Both the position numbers and the translations under genes were made by a program. Of a stretch of DNA of 54,907 nt, positions 1 to 7,436 are shown in pieces (the stretch's first letter is position 1; each line of letters opens with the position of its first letter). The notes beneath the pieces are model-generated. The model made no database searches and had not been told where the DNA came from. It saw nothing but the letters and a program-made list of their open reading frames with translations. Source of the DNA: Kiritimatiellia bacterium (lineage in GTDB: Bacteria; Verrucomicrobiota; Kiritimatiellia; CAIQIC01; JAGNIJ01); assembly GCA_018001225.1 (NCBI GenBank), contig JAGNIJ010000029.1:1-54907 (forward strand). Direction: 5' to 3'.

Positions 1-97
1 GGCCCGAGGGGAACCGCCACGCGGGGACGAGGACGTCGCCCAGGCCTTCCGCCTCGTCGTCGCGGAACTGGACGCCGACCGTCAACTCGGCGGGGGG
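1..97 (-). CDS. Probable continuation of the secreted Lys/Ala-rich protein in the -1 frame, partial
   Basis: Reading the minus strand from the C-run at 92-97 in the shifted frame gives PPAELTVGVQFRDDEAEG and then about twelve further residues, open to the window edge. The composition looks like a folded domain (beta-strand-like ELTVGVQF, acidic turn). No convincing separate start exists; a TTG at 85-83 overlaps the upstream stop but has no ribosome site. One extra C in the homopolymer would fuse it to the signal-peptide ORF. It could be a sequencing or assembly error, a real mutation, or programmed slippage. The domain is too short to identify. Confidence 0.4.
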
Positions 98-297
98 AGG
101 GTCGCGGCGGCCTTCTCTTCCGCCGGGGCTTCCGCCTTCGGCTCCGCTTTGGGCTTGGCCTTCTTCCGCGCGGCTTTTTTCTCCGCGGCCGGTTTGGACT
201 TCTCCTTCTTCTTCTCCTTCGCGGCGTCCGCCGGGTCGGCGGCGAGGAGGAGGGCGAGGACCGCAAGCAGCAGGGAACGCCAAGGCACGGCTTTCAC
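82..297 (-). CDS. Secreted Lys/Ala-rich protein, N-terminal part (apparently frameshifted)
   Basis: The frame encodes 71 residues. A signal peptide covers about residues 1-25 (MKAVPWRSL, a hydrophobic Leu/Ala core, then an ADAA-type cleavage site), followed by a low-complexity Lys/Ala/Glu/Pro linker. The GTG start at 297 is supported by a GGAGG ribosome site five bases upstream (303-307 on the minus strand). The frame stops at 82-84 just after a run of six C (92-97, minus strand). The next frame carries sensible protein sequence from that point to the window edge, so this is probably the signal peptide and linker of a longer exported protein. Function unknown. It is divergently oriented from the HMG-CoA reductase gene. 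Confidence 0.6.
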   Translation of the reverse strand: MKAVPWRSLLLAVLALLLAADPADAAKEKKKEKSKPAAEKKAARKKAKPKAEPKAEAPAEEKAAATLPPPS

Positions 298-437
298 ATC
301 AACCTCCGCGTTTGAGTTGAAAAGCCTCTACACGTTAAACGACCGCCCACGGGCCAGTCTAGAACGGGCCGCGGGGGGAGGAAAGCGAAAAAGGTTTTTT
401 CTTGTTTGCGCCGGGGAAGCCTGTATCCAGTGGGGCC

Positions 438-1478
438 ATGAGCACGGATAAAACGGCGGAATTCGCGAACATTCCCCTGCGGTGGGCGGGGCCGATCCGG
501 CTGGCCGGGCCGGAGGTGACCGGCGAAGTCGAGGTCCCGCTGGCGACGTTCGAGACGCCGCTGTGGCCGTCCGTGGACCGCGGCGCGCGCGTGAGCATGG
601 CGACGGAGGGGATTTGCGCCGCGGTCGTGGACGAGCGCATGACCCGGTCCGTCCTCGTCGAAGCGCCGGACGCGGCCGAGGCCGTCCGGGTCGGCGCGGA
701 ACTGCGCCGCCGGAAGCCGGACGTCGCCGCGGTCGTCGAGAAAACCAGCCGGTTCCTGAAGTTCCTCGACCTCCACGTGCAGCACGCCGCGAACCTGCTC
801 TACGTCCGGCTCGAGGGCCATCCCGGCGACGCCTCGGGCCACAACATGCTCACCCGCGCCGCCGAGGCGATGCTCGACTGGCTCCTGCGGGAGTACCCCG
901 CGCTCAAGTACGTCTCCATTTCCGGAAACTACTGCACGGACAAGAAGCCCTCCGCCGTCAACGGCATCCTTGGGCGCGGCCGGCATGTGATCGCCGAGTT
1001 GATCGTCCCGCGCGCGGTCTGCGAGAAACTCCTCCGGACCACGCCGGAGAAGATCGCGGACCTGAACATAAAAAAGAACCTTATCGGCACGATGCTGGCG
1101 GGCGGGCTGCGCAGCGCCAACGCGCACTTCGCCAACATGCTGCTGGCCTTCTACCTGGCCACCGGGCAGGACGCGGCGAATATCGTCGAGGGCTCCCAGG
1201 GCCTTACGCATGCCGAGGCGCGCGGCGGCGACCTCTATTTCTCCGTGAGCCTCCCGCACCTGATCGTCGGCACCGTCGGCAGCGGCAAGGACCTGGAGTT
1301 CGTGCGCGCGAACCTGGAGCGGCTGGGCTGCGCGGGCGGCGGCGGGGCGCGGCGGCTGGCGGTGCTGTGCGCGGCGGCGGTCCTGTGCGGCGAACTCTCC
1401 CTCCTCGCCGCCCAGACCAACCCCGGCGAGCTCATGCGCGCGCACCTGAAACTGGAAAGGAAGGATGCCTGCAGATGA
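438..1478 (+). CDS. Hydroxymethylglutaryl-CoA reductase, class I-like
   Basis: The enzyme reduces HMG-CoA to mevalonate with NADPH, the committed step of the mevalonate isoprenoid pathway. The 346-residue cytosolic catalytic domain has no membrane anchor. The class I catalytic set can be aligned with the human enzyme: Glu39 (ATFETPLWPS), Lys169 (SGNYCTDKKPSAVN), Asp245 (GQDAA) and His336 near the C-terminus (MRAH). The C-terminal GELSLLAA segment is also typical. I chose the ATG at 438. An in-frame TTG at 402 would add 12 unconserved residues. The stop overlaps the start of the GxxExxY gene (ATGA at 1475-1478), and a type 2 IPP isomerase of the same pathway follows at 1974. Together these indicate mevalonate-based isoprenoid synthesis. 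Confidence 0.9.
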   Translation: MSTDKTAEFANIPLRWAGPIRLAGPEVTGEVEVPLATFETPLWPSVDRGARVSMATEGICAAVVDERMTRSVLVEAPDAAEAVRVGAELRRRKPDVAAVVEKTSRFLKFLDLHVQHAANLLYVRLEGHPGDASGHNMLTRAAEAMLDWLLREYPALKYVSISGNYCTDKKPSAVNGILGRGRHVIAELIVPRAVCEKLLRTTPEKIADLNIKKNLIGTMLAGGLRSANAHFANMLLAFYLATGQDAANIVEGSQGLTHAEARGGDLYFSVSLPHLIVGTVGSGKDLEFVRANLERLGCAGGGGARRLAVLCAAAVLCGELSLLAAQTNPGELMRAHLKLERKDACR

Positions 1479-1936
1479 CACGGGGAAGCCCGCAGATCAC
1501 GCAGATGAACGCAGATACTCAAGAGGAAGAGGGGGGTGCTTTCCCTTTGGGGAAGGAGACCTATGCCATTCTGGGGGCGTGTTTCGAAGTGTATAACATC
1601 AAGGGATGCGGTTTTCTGGAACCCGTTTATCAGGAGTGCATGGAAATCGAACTGGGTCTTCGCCAAATTCCTTTCATCCCTCAACGGAAGTTAAAGTTGA
1701 CATACAAGGGGCATGTGCTGAGGCAATCCTACGAACCGGATTTTGCCTGTTACGATAAGGTCATCGTGGAACTCAAGGCTGTGTCCAAGCTGACGGACGA
1801 GCATCGGGCGCAGCTTCTCAACTATCTTCATGCCACCGGATACGAAGTGGGACTCCTGGTCAATTTCGGCCATTTCCCAGGCTTGGAATACGAACGGCTT
1901 GTGAATCAGAAGAAACGTCCGCCCCCACCTCCGTAG
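1475..1936 (+). CDS. GxxExxY family protein, inside an inverted-repeat unit
   Basis: The product is 153 residues and belongs to the GxxExxY (PF13366-type) family, common in Verrucomicrobia, Planctomycetes and Bacteroidetes; its biochemical role is not established. The signature GCGFLEPVYQECMEIEL is visible near residue 50, followed by a restriction-nuclease-like pattern (EPDFACYDKVIVELKAV) with a D-x(n)-E-x-K arrangement, which suggests a PD-(D/E)XK-like fold. The start at 1475 has an AGGAAGGA ribosome site inside the HMGR gene. An ATG at 1505 is an alternative and would fall within the left inverted repeat. The gene body lies between repeats at 1487-1516 and 1942-1971, so it may be a captured or mobile unit dropped between two mevalonate genes. 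Confidence 0.85.
   Translation: MTRGSPQITQMNADTQEEEGGAFPLGKETYAILGACFEVYNIKGCGFLEPVYQECMEIELGLRQIPFIPQRKLKLTYKGHVLRQSYEPDFACYDKVIVELKAVSKLTDEHRAQLLNYLHATGYEVGLLVNFGHFPGLEYERLVNQKKRPPPPP
1487..1516 (+). repeat. Left arm of 30-bp inverted repeat flanking the GxxExxY gene
   Basis: It is built of three CGCAGAT-like units. It matches the reverse complement of 1942-1971 at 28 of 30 positions. Its outer edge lies 8 bases after the HMGR stop. Confidence 0.85.
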
Positions 1937-1941
1937 TGGAC

Positions 1942-1971
1942 ATCTGCGCTCATCTGCGTAATCTGCGGGCT
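1942..1971 (-). repeat. Right arm of 30-bp inverted repeat flanking the GxxExxY gene
   Basis: Repeated ATCTGCG units on the plus strand form the inverted partner of 1487-1516. It begins 5 bases after the GxxExxY stop and ends 2 bases before the IPP isomerase ATG, so the unit 1487-1971 (485 bp) fills nearly the entire gap between the two isoprenoid genes. Confidence 0.85.
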
Positions 1972-1973
1972 AA

Positions 1974-2999
1974 ATGGACAAGATCAACGAGCGGAAGCTG
2001 GCGCACCTGCGGATCATCGAGTCCGACCCGGACTCGGACCGCCGCCGCCATTACTTTGACGCGATTCGCCTGAAGCATCGCGCCCTGCCGGAATTGAATC
2101 TCGCGGACGTGGATCCTTCGATAGAATTCATGGGCAAGCGGCTTTCCTTCCCGCTCCTGATCTCCTCGATGACCGGCGGCGACCATGACGTGCTGCGCCG
2201 GATCAACCGCAACCTCGCCCTGGCCGCCGAGAAGGCCGGCGTGGCGCTGGGCGTCGGGTCGCAGCGGGTGATGTTCACCAACCCGGCCGCGCGCGCGAGC
2301 TTTGAAATCCGCCCGCACGCTCCGACGGCCCTGCTCTTCGCCAACCTCGGCGCCGTTCAGTTCAACCGCGGGTTCGGCGTCGAGCAATGCCGCGAGGCGC
2401 TGGCGGTGTCGGGCGCCGACGCGCTGTGCCTGCACCTCAACCCGCTCCAGGAGGCCGTCCAGCCGAAGGGCGACACCGATTTCGCGGGCCTGGCGGACAA
2501 GATCGGCGCCGTCGCGCGGGCGCTGGACAAGCCGGTGGTAGTCAAGGAAGTCGGCGCGGGGATTTCCCTCGAGGATGCCGAACTCCTGTTCCGCGCCGGA
2601 GTCCGTTACGTGGACGTCGCGGGCGCGGGCGGCACCTCCTGGAGCCGCATCGAGCACCATAGCCTGGCGGAAGAGGAGGGCGATCATCTTGGGCTGGTTT
2701 TCCAGGACTGGGGCATTCCGACGCCCGAGGCGCTGCGGGCGTTGAAGCCCTGGCGCGACCGGTTGACGCTGATCGCGTCCGGCGGCCTGCGTTCAGGAAT
2801 CGACATGGTCAAGGCGATGGCGCTTGGGGCCTCGCTCTGCGGCATGGCGTCGCCGTTCCTCAAGCTGGCGATGGAATCGGCCGAAGCGGTCGGCCGGCTA
2901 ATTCATCGTTTGAAGCGTGAGTTCACCACGGCCCTGTTTCTCCTGGGCGTGGGCCGCGTGGAACAACTGGTCGGGAATGAAACCGTGTTGTCGGACTAG
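1974..2999 (+). CDS. fni: Type 2 isopentenyl-diphosphate delta-isomerase (FMN-dependent)
   Basis: It interconverts IPP and DMAPP using reduced FMN, in the cytosol. The 341-residue length is normal for Idi-2. Visible family motifs are RKLAHLRI at the N-terminus, the phosphate/FMN-binding ISSMTGG near residue 65, the active-site HLNPLQE with Gln159 and Glu160, GGTSW near residue 220, and the flavin phosphate loop IASGGLRSG near residue 270. The ATG at 1974 lies immediately after the right inverted repeat, and no clear ribosome site survives there, which fits an insertion just upstream. It shares strand and pathway with the HMG-CoA reductase. The other mevalonate-pathway kinases and the decarboxylase are not in this window. 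Confidence 0.93.
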   Translation: MDKINERKLAHLRIIESDPDSDRRRHYFDAIRLKHRALPELNLADVDPSIEFMGKRLSFPLLISSMTGGDHDVLRRINRNLALAAEKAGVALGVGSQRVMFTNPAARASFEIRPHAPTALLFANLGAVQFNRGFGVEQCREALAVSGADALCLHLNPLQEAVQPKGDTDFAGLADKIGAVARALDKPVVVKEVGAGISLEDAELLFRAGVRYVDVAGAGGTSWSRIEHHSLAEEEGDHLGLVFQDWGIPTPEALRALKPWRDRLTLIASGGLRSGIDMVKAMALGASLCGMASPFLKLAMESAEAVGRLIHRLKREFTTALFLLGVGRVEQLVGNETVLSD

Positions 3000-3019
3000 C
3001 TGCCCTCGCCGGCGAGCGG

Positions 3020-3208
3020 TTACTCCAGGGTCCAGGTCGGTGTTCCGGACGTGATCGAACGGCCGGCCCGGCTGCCCACATCCATGGGATCGGGCGGGAT
3101 GTGGATGGCCGGGCTGATTCGCTTCTGCATCTCCGCCAGTTCATGCTTCAACGACCAGACCCAGACCGAAAACAACACAGTGATGCAGAACGCTGCCATC
3201 GTATTCAT
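3020..3208 (-). CDS. Small single-pass membrane protein, hypothetical
   Basis: About 62 residues: a short N-terminus, one hydrophobic segment (AAFCITVLFSVWVW), then a polar helical stretch (KHELAEMQKRI) and a Pro-rich tail. I chose the Met at 3208 because an AAAGG ribosome site sits five bases upstream. Starts at 3211 or 3244 would add a few basic residues. It is convergent with the isomerase, with only about 20 bases between the stops. The shape resembles small division- or assembly-type membrane proteins, but no family is recognised and it could be spurious. Confidence 0.4.
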   Translation of the reverse strand: MNTMAAFCITVLFSVWVWSLKHELAEMQKRISPAIHIPPDPMDVGSRAGRSITSGTPTWTLE

Positions 3209-3508
3209 CATGACCTTTCGCCCCCGGTAAAAAATCTTCATCATGTTTTAAAGCAAGAATCGCGCCTGACCCGACATTCCGATGGGAATCGCCGAATTTC
3301 CGCGTTCTCGAGAGCGCGGGCATCCAACGGCGAATCGGGAGCCCTCTCGTTTTTAAGAATGTGGGCTTGCCTTGCAGAGAGGCGGCGGTCTCTGCCGAGA
3401 ACACGTTGTGGAAATACCCTCTAGGCAAGGCGGCCATTCGAGGCTATATTCGACCTCCCTAAAGGCACCGGTCCCGCTTCCGGCGACCGGGCGTGGAAAG
3501 GAAAAGTC
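3209..3508. other. Intergenic region with a small hairpin
   Basis: No convincing gene. A 7-bp inverted repeat (GCAGAGA, 3374-3380, and TCTCTGC, 3389-3395) separated by 8 bases lies upstream of the OB-fold operon. A TATATT at 3445-3450 could be a -10 element, but I see no matching -35. A purine-rich GGAAAGGAAAAG ribosome site precedes the ATG at 3509. Confidence 0.4.
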
Positions 3509-5050
3509 ATGACGACGAACCCCCTGCCGGGTCATGCGGATCAGCCTGCGGAGATCACCTGCGCCCAATGCGGGCAATTTGTCGGGGCCCTGACCCGATG
3601 CCCCCGCTGCGGGGCGCGCGTGGAGAAGCGTATCAGCATCCGGGTCTTCCGCTATGCCGCCCTCGGGTTGGGCACCATCGGGCTGGGGCTGCTTTACCTG
3701 ATGGCGACGCACCGGGAACTGCCGATCGTGCGCATCGCGGAGATCAAGCCGACGATGAACTTCGCCTACGTGCGCGTGGTGGGCACCGTGGCCGACGATC
3801 CCCGCATCTTCAAGGAGGCCGGCAAGGTGCGCTCGATGCGGTTCACGGTGGATGACGGCACGGGTGAGATCTCCGTGACGGCGTTCCGCGCGCAGGCCGA
3901 GTCCCTGGTGGAGCAGCGGCTCGTGCCGGCCTCCGGCGACCGTGTCGAGGTGGCGGGCGCGTTGAGCCTGACGGCGGACGACGAGGTGGTCATGCGCCTG
4001 CAGATTGCCGAGCACCTGAAGCTCGATCGCGCCGACGTGCCGGTCACTCCGCTCGGCGAGGTCGGCGGCGGGTTGGTGGGCGAGAGCATCTTGGTCGAGG
4101 GCACCCTCACGGCGGTGAATCCGCCGAAGCCGGAAAGCCGGCAGCCGTGGGTGATCGAGCTGCGGGATGAGTCCGGCGAAGGCGCCATCACCTTCTGGCC
4201 GGACCTCTACCCGGACATCCCGGACAAGCCGTTGCTGATCCCGGGGGCGGCCGTGCGGGCACGCGTGAGCGTACGCACGTACAAGGAAAAACTCCAGTTG
4301 ATGCTGAACCGGGGGGAGGATCTCGAGGTCAAGGCCGCCGACTCGGCCCGGCGGCAGGTGGCCGGGCCGGGCGCGCCGGCGGAACCCACTTCCGCGGCCC
4401 CGGCGGCCGCCGATAAACCGGTTCCCAGCCGCGTGGTGGCGGCCACGGAGATCGCGGACGTGACGGCGGAATTGAAGGGGAAGGTCATCACGGTCATGGG
4501 GCGTGTCGCGGAAATCCGGGACCCGGAGCCGGGCACGCGGGCGCCGCATACCCTCGTGCTCGAGGAGGGCGGGCGCCGGGTTTCCGTCGTGTACTGGGAC
4601 GAGGTCGCGCAACAGCTCGGGGAGAACAGCCCGGTCACGGGCGTGCTGATGAAGGTGAGCGGCCTGGTGGACGTGTACCAGGAGACGGTGCAGATCAAGG
4701 TAAACCATTCATCGAAGGTGCGGCTGGTGGACGTCGAGCCGGTGGCGACCCCCGCACCCGAGGGCGAGGGCCTGGTGGAAATCGGGAAGCTGACCGCGGA
4801 GATGAAGGGGCGCGTGTTCACCGTGCGCGGCACGCTCGGCGAGCCCCGGTCGCTGATGAAGGGCGTCGTCTACCCGTTGAACGACGGCACGGGGCAGCTC
4901 GACCTGCTGTTGTGGGACCGGATGGTGCCGGGCCCGGAGCGGGATCGTCTCGAGCCCGGCCGCACGGTCAAGGCGACGGGAATGATCGGCGATTACCAGG
5001 GGACGCTGCAGCTCGTGCCGGCGAATCCGCAGGCGCTCGTGTTGGAATAA
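3509..5050 (+). CDS. Membrane-anchored zinc-ribbon protein with tandem OB-fold domains
   Basis: The protein has 513 residues. The N-terminus has a zinc ribbon with Cys18, Cys21, Cys31 and Cys34 (CAQC and CPRC), then one transmembrane helix at about residues 46-66. About four repeated OB-fold-like modules follow, near residues 75-170, 180-280, 315-410 and 420-512. Each contains a V/I-x-G-x-V start, a DDGTG-type turn and an xxVxGxV end, the pattern of nucleic-acid-binding OB folds. If the zinc ribbon is cytoplasmic, the OB domains would lie outside the membrane, which argues against a simple DNA-binding role. An Ala/Pro-rich linker lies near residues 285-310. It starts a three-gene operon with 13-base gaps. 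Function unknown. Confidence 0.75.
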   Translation: MTTNPLPGHADQPAEITCAQCGQFVGALTRCPRCGARVEKRISIRVFRYAALGLGTIGLGLLYLMATHRELPIVRIAEIKPTMNFAYVRVVGTVADDPRIFKEAGKVRSMRFTVDDGTGEISVTAFRAQAESLVEQRLVPASGDRVEVAGALSLTADDEVVMRLQIAEHLKLDRADVPVTPLGEVGGGLVGESILVEGTLTAVNPPKPESRQPWVIELRDESGEGAITFWPDLYPDIPDKPLLIPGAAVRARVSVRTYKEKLQLMLNRGEDLEVKAADSARRQVAGPGAPAEPTSAAPAAADKPVPSRVVAATEIADVTAELKGKVITVMGRVAEIRDPEPGTRAPHTLVLEEGGRRVSVVYWDEVAQQLGENSPVTGVLMKVSGLVDVYQETVQIKVNHSSKVRLVDVEPVATPAPEGEGLVEIGKLTAEMKGRVFTVRGTLGEPRSLMKGVVYPLNDGTGQLDLLLWDRMVPGPERDRLEPGRTVKATGMIGDYQGTLQLVPANPQALVLE

Positions 5051-5063
5051 CCGGAGCGAGGTC

Positions 5064-6407
5064 ATGATCCTGAACATCCTGACGGTCCTGGGCGTCACGG
5101 TGCTGGGCACCGTGCTCTCCAGCGTGATCTCCGTACTGCCCGCCCTCCACGCCTACAACGTGCTGGGCGCGCTGATGCTGTTGTTCTACTGGCTGGTCGA
5201 GCAGGGCCTGATCACGGCGCAGCAGGGCGAGTTGTTCGTGCCGTTCATGGCGGGCGTCGTGGTCGGCTGGTCCATGCTCAACACCATCCCTTCCATCCTG
5301 CTGGGCGCGCCGGACGAGAGCGCGATGTTCACCGTGCTGCCGGGTCAGAAGTACCTGATGAGCGGCCGCGGCTACGAGGGGACGATGATCACGGGGGTCG
5401 GGGGGCTGGCGGGCGTCTTCTTCCTGGTGTGCGTGGTGGGGCCGTTCGCGCCGCGGGTGCTGCCCGTGGTGCAGGGCGTGCTGCGGCCGCACATGCACTG
5501 GATCCTGTGGGTGATCATCACGTACATCCTCATGTCGGAATGGCCGAAGGGGGGCAACTGGGGTCCGGCCGGCCTGGCCAAGTTCGCGGACGCCTGGCGC
5601 TCGCTGGGGGCGGGCCTGGCGACCTTCTTCCTCTCCGGGCTGCTCGGGTTCATCCTCCTCTACCGGTCGCCCGTCTCCGTGGAGATGGCGTTCCAGAACA
5701 TCATGCCGGCGTTCGTGGGCCTGTTCGCCGTGCCGTGGTGCCTGTTGAACATGATCAGCGGGGCGAACGTCCCGCCCCAGCGCACGGCGGCCGCGCTGGA
5801 ACTGAACGGCGATCTCATCCTGCGCAGCACCGCGGCCGGCGGGCTGGGCGGCGGTTTCGCGGCCTTCTTCCCGGTGATCACGGGCGGCATCGGCGGCCTG
5901 CTGGCCGGGCACGCGACGGCGCAGCGCGACGAGAAGGTCTTCATCATGTCCCAGGGCGTCTCGAAGCTGGTCTACTACGTGGGCTCCTTCATGCTGCTCT
6001 TCGTGCCCGGCCTCGGGATCACGCGGGGCGGCGCGGCGTGGATGATCAAGGGCATCTCCGTGCCGCGGGGGTACGGGGACTACTTCATGGTCCTGGGCGC
6101 GATCGCGGTCGCCGGCGCGGTGGCCTTCCTGATGATGAGCCCGCTGACGCGGGCCACGATCCGGTTCATCGAAAAAGTGCACTACCGCAACGCGTCCGCG
6201 CTGGCGCTGATCATCATCCTGGCCATCGTGTACCTGATGACGGGGTGGGGCGGGCTCGCGGTGATGATCGTGGCGACGGGCATCGGGCTGATCCCGGTGC
6301 TGTTCGCCTCGCGCCGGCTGAACTGCCTGGGCATCCTGCTGCTGCCCATCGCCTGCAACATGTCCGGCTTCGGCCAGCAGATCGCCCGGTGGCTGCGGCT
6401 CATCTGA
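5064..6407 (+). CDS. TctA-family (COG1784-like) membrane permease
   Basis: The 447-residue, highly hydrophobic protein has about ten or more membrane spans. It carries TctA/DUF112 signatures: LLGAPDESAMFTVLPGQ near residue 80, GRGYEGT near residue 105, and a second-half counterpart around GGIGGLLAGHATAQRDEK near residue 280, where the internal duplication has its PGI-like motif. The family includes the membrane subunit of tripartite tricarboxylate transporters, but the archaeal-type COG1784 branch usually occurs without TctB and TctC. Neither subunit is nearby here, so substrate and mechanism are open. A GGAGCGAGG ribosome site precedes the ATG. It sits between an OB-fold protein and a YdjM-like hydrolase. 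Confidence 0.82.
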   Translation: MILNILTVLGVTVLGTVLSSVISVLPALHAYNVLGALMLLFYWLVEQGLITAQQGELFVPFMAGVVVGWSMLNTIPSILLGAPDESAMFTVLPGQKYLMSGRGYEGTMITGVGGLAGVFFLVCVVGPFAPRVLPVVQGVLRPHMHWILWVIITYILMSEWPKGGNWGPAGLAKFADAWRSLGAGLATFFLSGLLGFILLYRSPVSVEMAFQNIMPAFVGLFAVPWCLLNMISGANVPPQRTAAALELNGDLILRSTAAGGLGGGFAAFFPVITGGIGGLLAGHATAQRDEKVFIMSQGVSKLVYYVGSFMLLFVPGLGITRGGAAWMIKGISVPRGYGDYFMVLGAIAVAGAVAFLMMSPLTRATIRFIEKVHYRNASALALIIILAIVYLMTGWGGLAVMIVATGIGLIPVLFASRRLNCLGILLLPIACNMSGFGQQIARWLRLI

Positions 6408-6420
6408 AAGGAGACCCGAG

Positions 6421-7422
6421 ATGAAAGGCATATCCCATTTTGTCAGCGGGGTGATGGCGGCGTCGTTCTGCCCGTGGGCGGTGGAGGCGGCCACGGAGGG
6501 GAACCCGTTGTACTTCGTCCTCGGCGGCGCGTTCGGCATCCTGCCGGACACGATCGACTTCAAGTTCTACCGGTTCTTCTACCGGCACGACTTCTACGTG
6601 GACCCCGACCCGCAGAATCCCGACCCGCAGGCGATCGCCGACGCGCTGGCCCAGGCGGTGGACCGGGCGCGCACGGCCGGCCGCGCGGTGCGGATCAAGC
6701 TCAACACCGTGCGCATGGGCGCGGACTACTGGCGCCAGTACGTGGTGCGGTTCGACGCCGAGAACCAGGAGGTCCAGGTGCGGATCGGCCCCGTGGTCAA
6801 CACGGGCCAGGTCCCCGTGCCGGGCAGCGAGCCCGGGGAGCGGGCCGTCGGCCGGGCGAAGTTGAGCGCGCCGATCGTCCAGACCTACGATGCCACGACG
6901 CGCGTGGACATTTTCGACGGGCCGACCTTTGCCCTCGAGGCGGACGAACAGGGGCGCGTCGTCCTCCACTTCCTGCCGTGGCATCGCAACTGGAGTCACA
7001 GCTTCCTGGTGGGCGGGGTCTGGGCGCTGCTCGGCTGGCTGGTCTGGAACTGGCAGGCCGCCGTGGTGATCCTCGCCGGCTACGCGGCCCACCTGATCGA
7101 GGACCAACTGGGCTTCATGGGCTCGAACCTGTTCTTCCCCATCACGAAGAAGCGGTTCATGGGGCTCCACGTGATGCGCTCGGGCGACGCGATCCCGAAC
7201 TTCAGCGCGGTCTGGTTGAGCTGCCTGCTGATCTTCTGGAACCTCTACCGGATGACGCCGGGCCTGCGGTACCATTTCAACTTCCTGCAGTTGATCGTGT
7301 ACGGCGCCGTGATTCCCATCGGGCTTTTCGGCGTGGTGCACTGGCTGCTGACCCGCGGGGGGAAGGAACAGGCCGCGCCCGTGGAACTCGAGGACGAGTT
7401 CGGCGACACGATGACCACGTGA
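6421..7422 (+). CDS. YdjM-like membrane-bound metal-dependent hydrolase
   Basis: The 333-residue integral membrane protein has the PF04307 (YdjM/LexA-binding, inner-membrane metal-dependent hydrolase) pattern: His6 (ISHFVSG), Asp43/Asp46 (GILPDTIDF), His188 and His193 (HRNWSHS) and HLIED at His224-Asp228. These His/Asp residues are spaced as in the family's proposed metal site. About 110 extra residues (roughly 60-170), rich in beta-like sequence, are inserted between the second and third motifs, longer than in typical YdjM. An AAGGAG ribosome site lies 7 bases before the ATG. It is the third gene of the operon starting at 3509. The substrate is unknown; lipid-related hydrolysis is often suggested for the family. 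Confidence 0.8.
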   Translation: MKGISHFVSGVMAASFCPWAVEAATEGNPLYFVLGGAFGILPDTIDFKFYRFFYRHDFYVDPDPQNPDPQAIADALAQAVDRARTAGRAVRIKLNTVRMGADYWRQYVVRFDAENQEVQVRIGPVVNTGQVPVPGSEPGERAVGRAKLSAPIVQTYDATTRVDIFDGPTFALEADEQGRVVLHFLPWHRNWSHSFLVGGVWALLGWLVWNWQAAVVILAGYAAHLIEDQLGFMGSNLFFPITKKRFMGLHVMRSGDAIPNFSAVWLSCLLIFWNLYRMTPGLRYHFNFLQLIVYGAVIPIGLFGVVHWLLTRGGKEQAAPVELEDEFGDTMTT

Positions 7423-7436
7423 GCGGCGCTGCGCCG

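Noticed and set aside
482..1474. In-frame extension upstream of the GxxExxY gene through the HMGR gene
   Set aside because: The extension is Arg/Gly-rich nonsense in the wrong frame of a well-conserved enzyme. The conserved GxxExxY sequence begins only after 1505.
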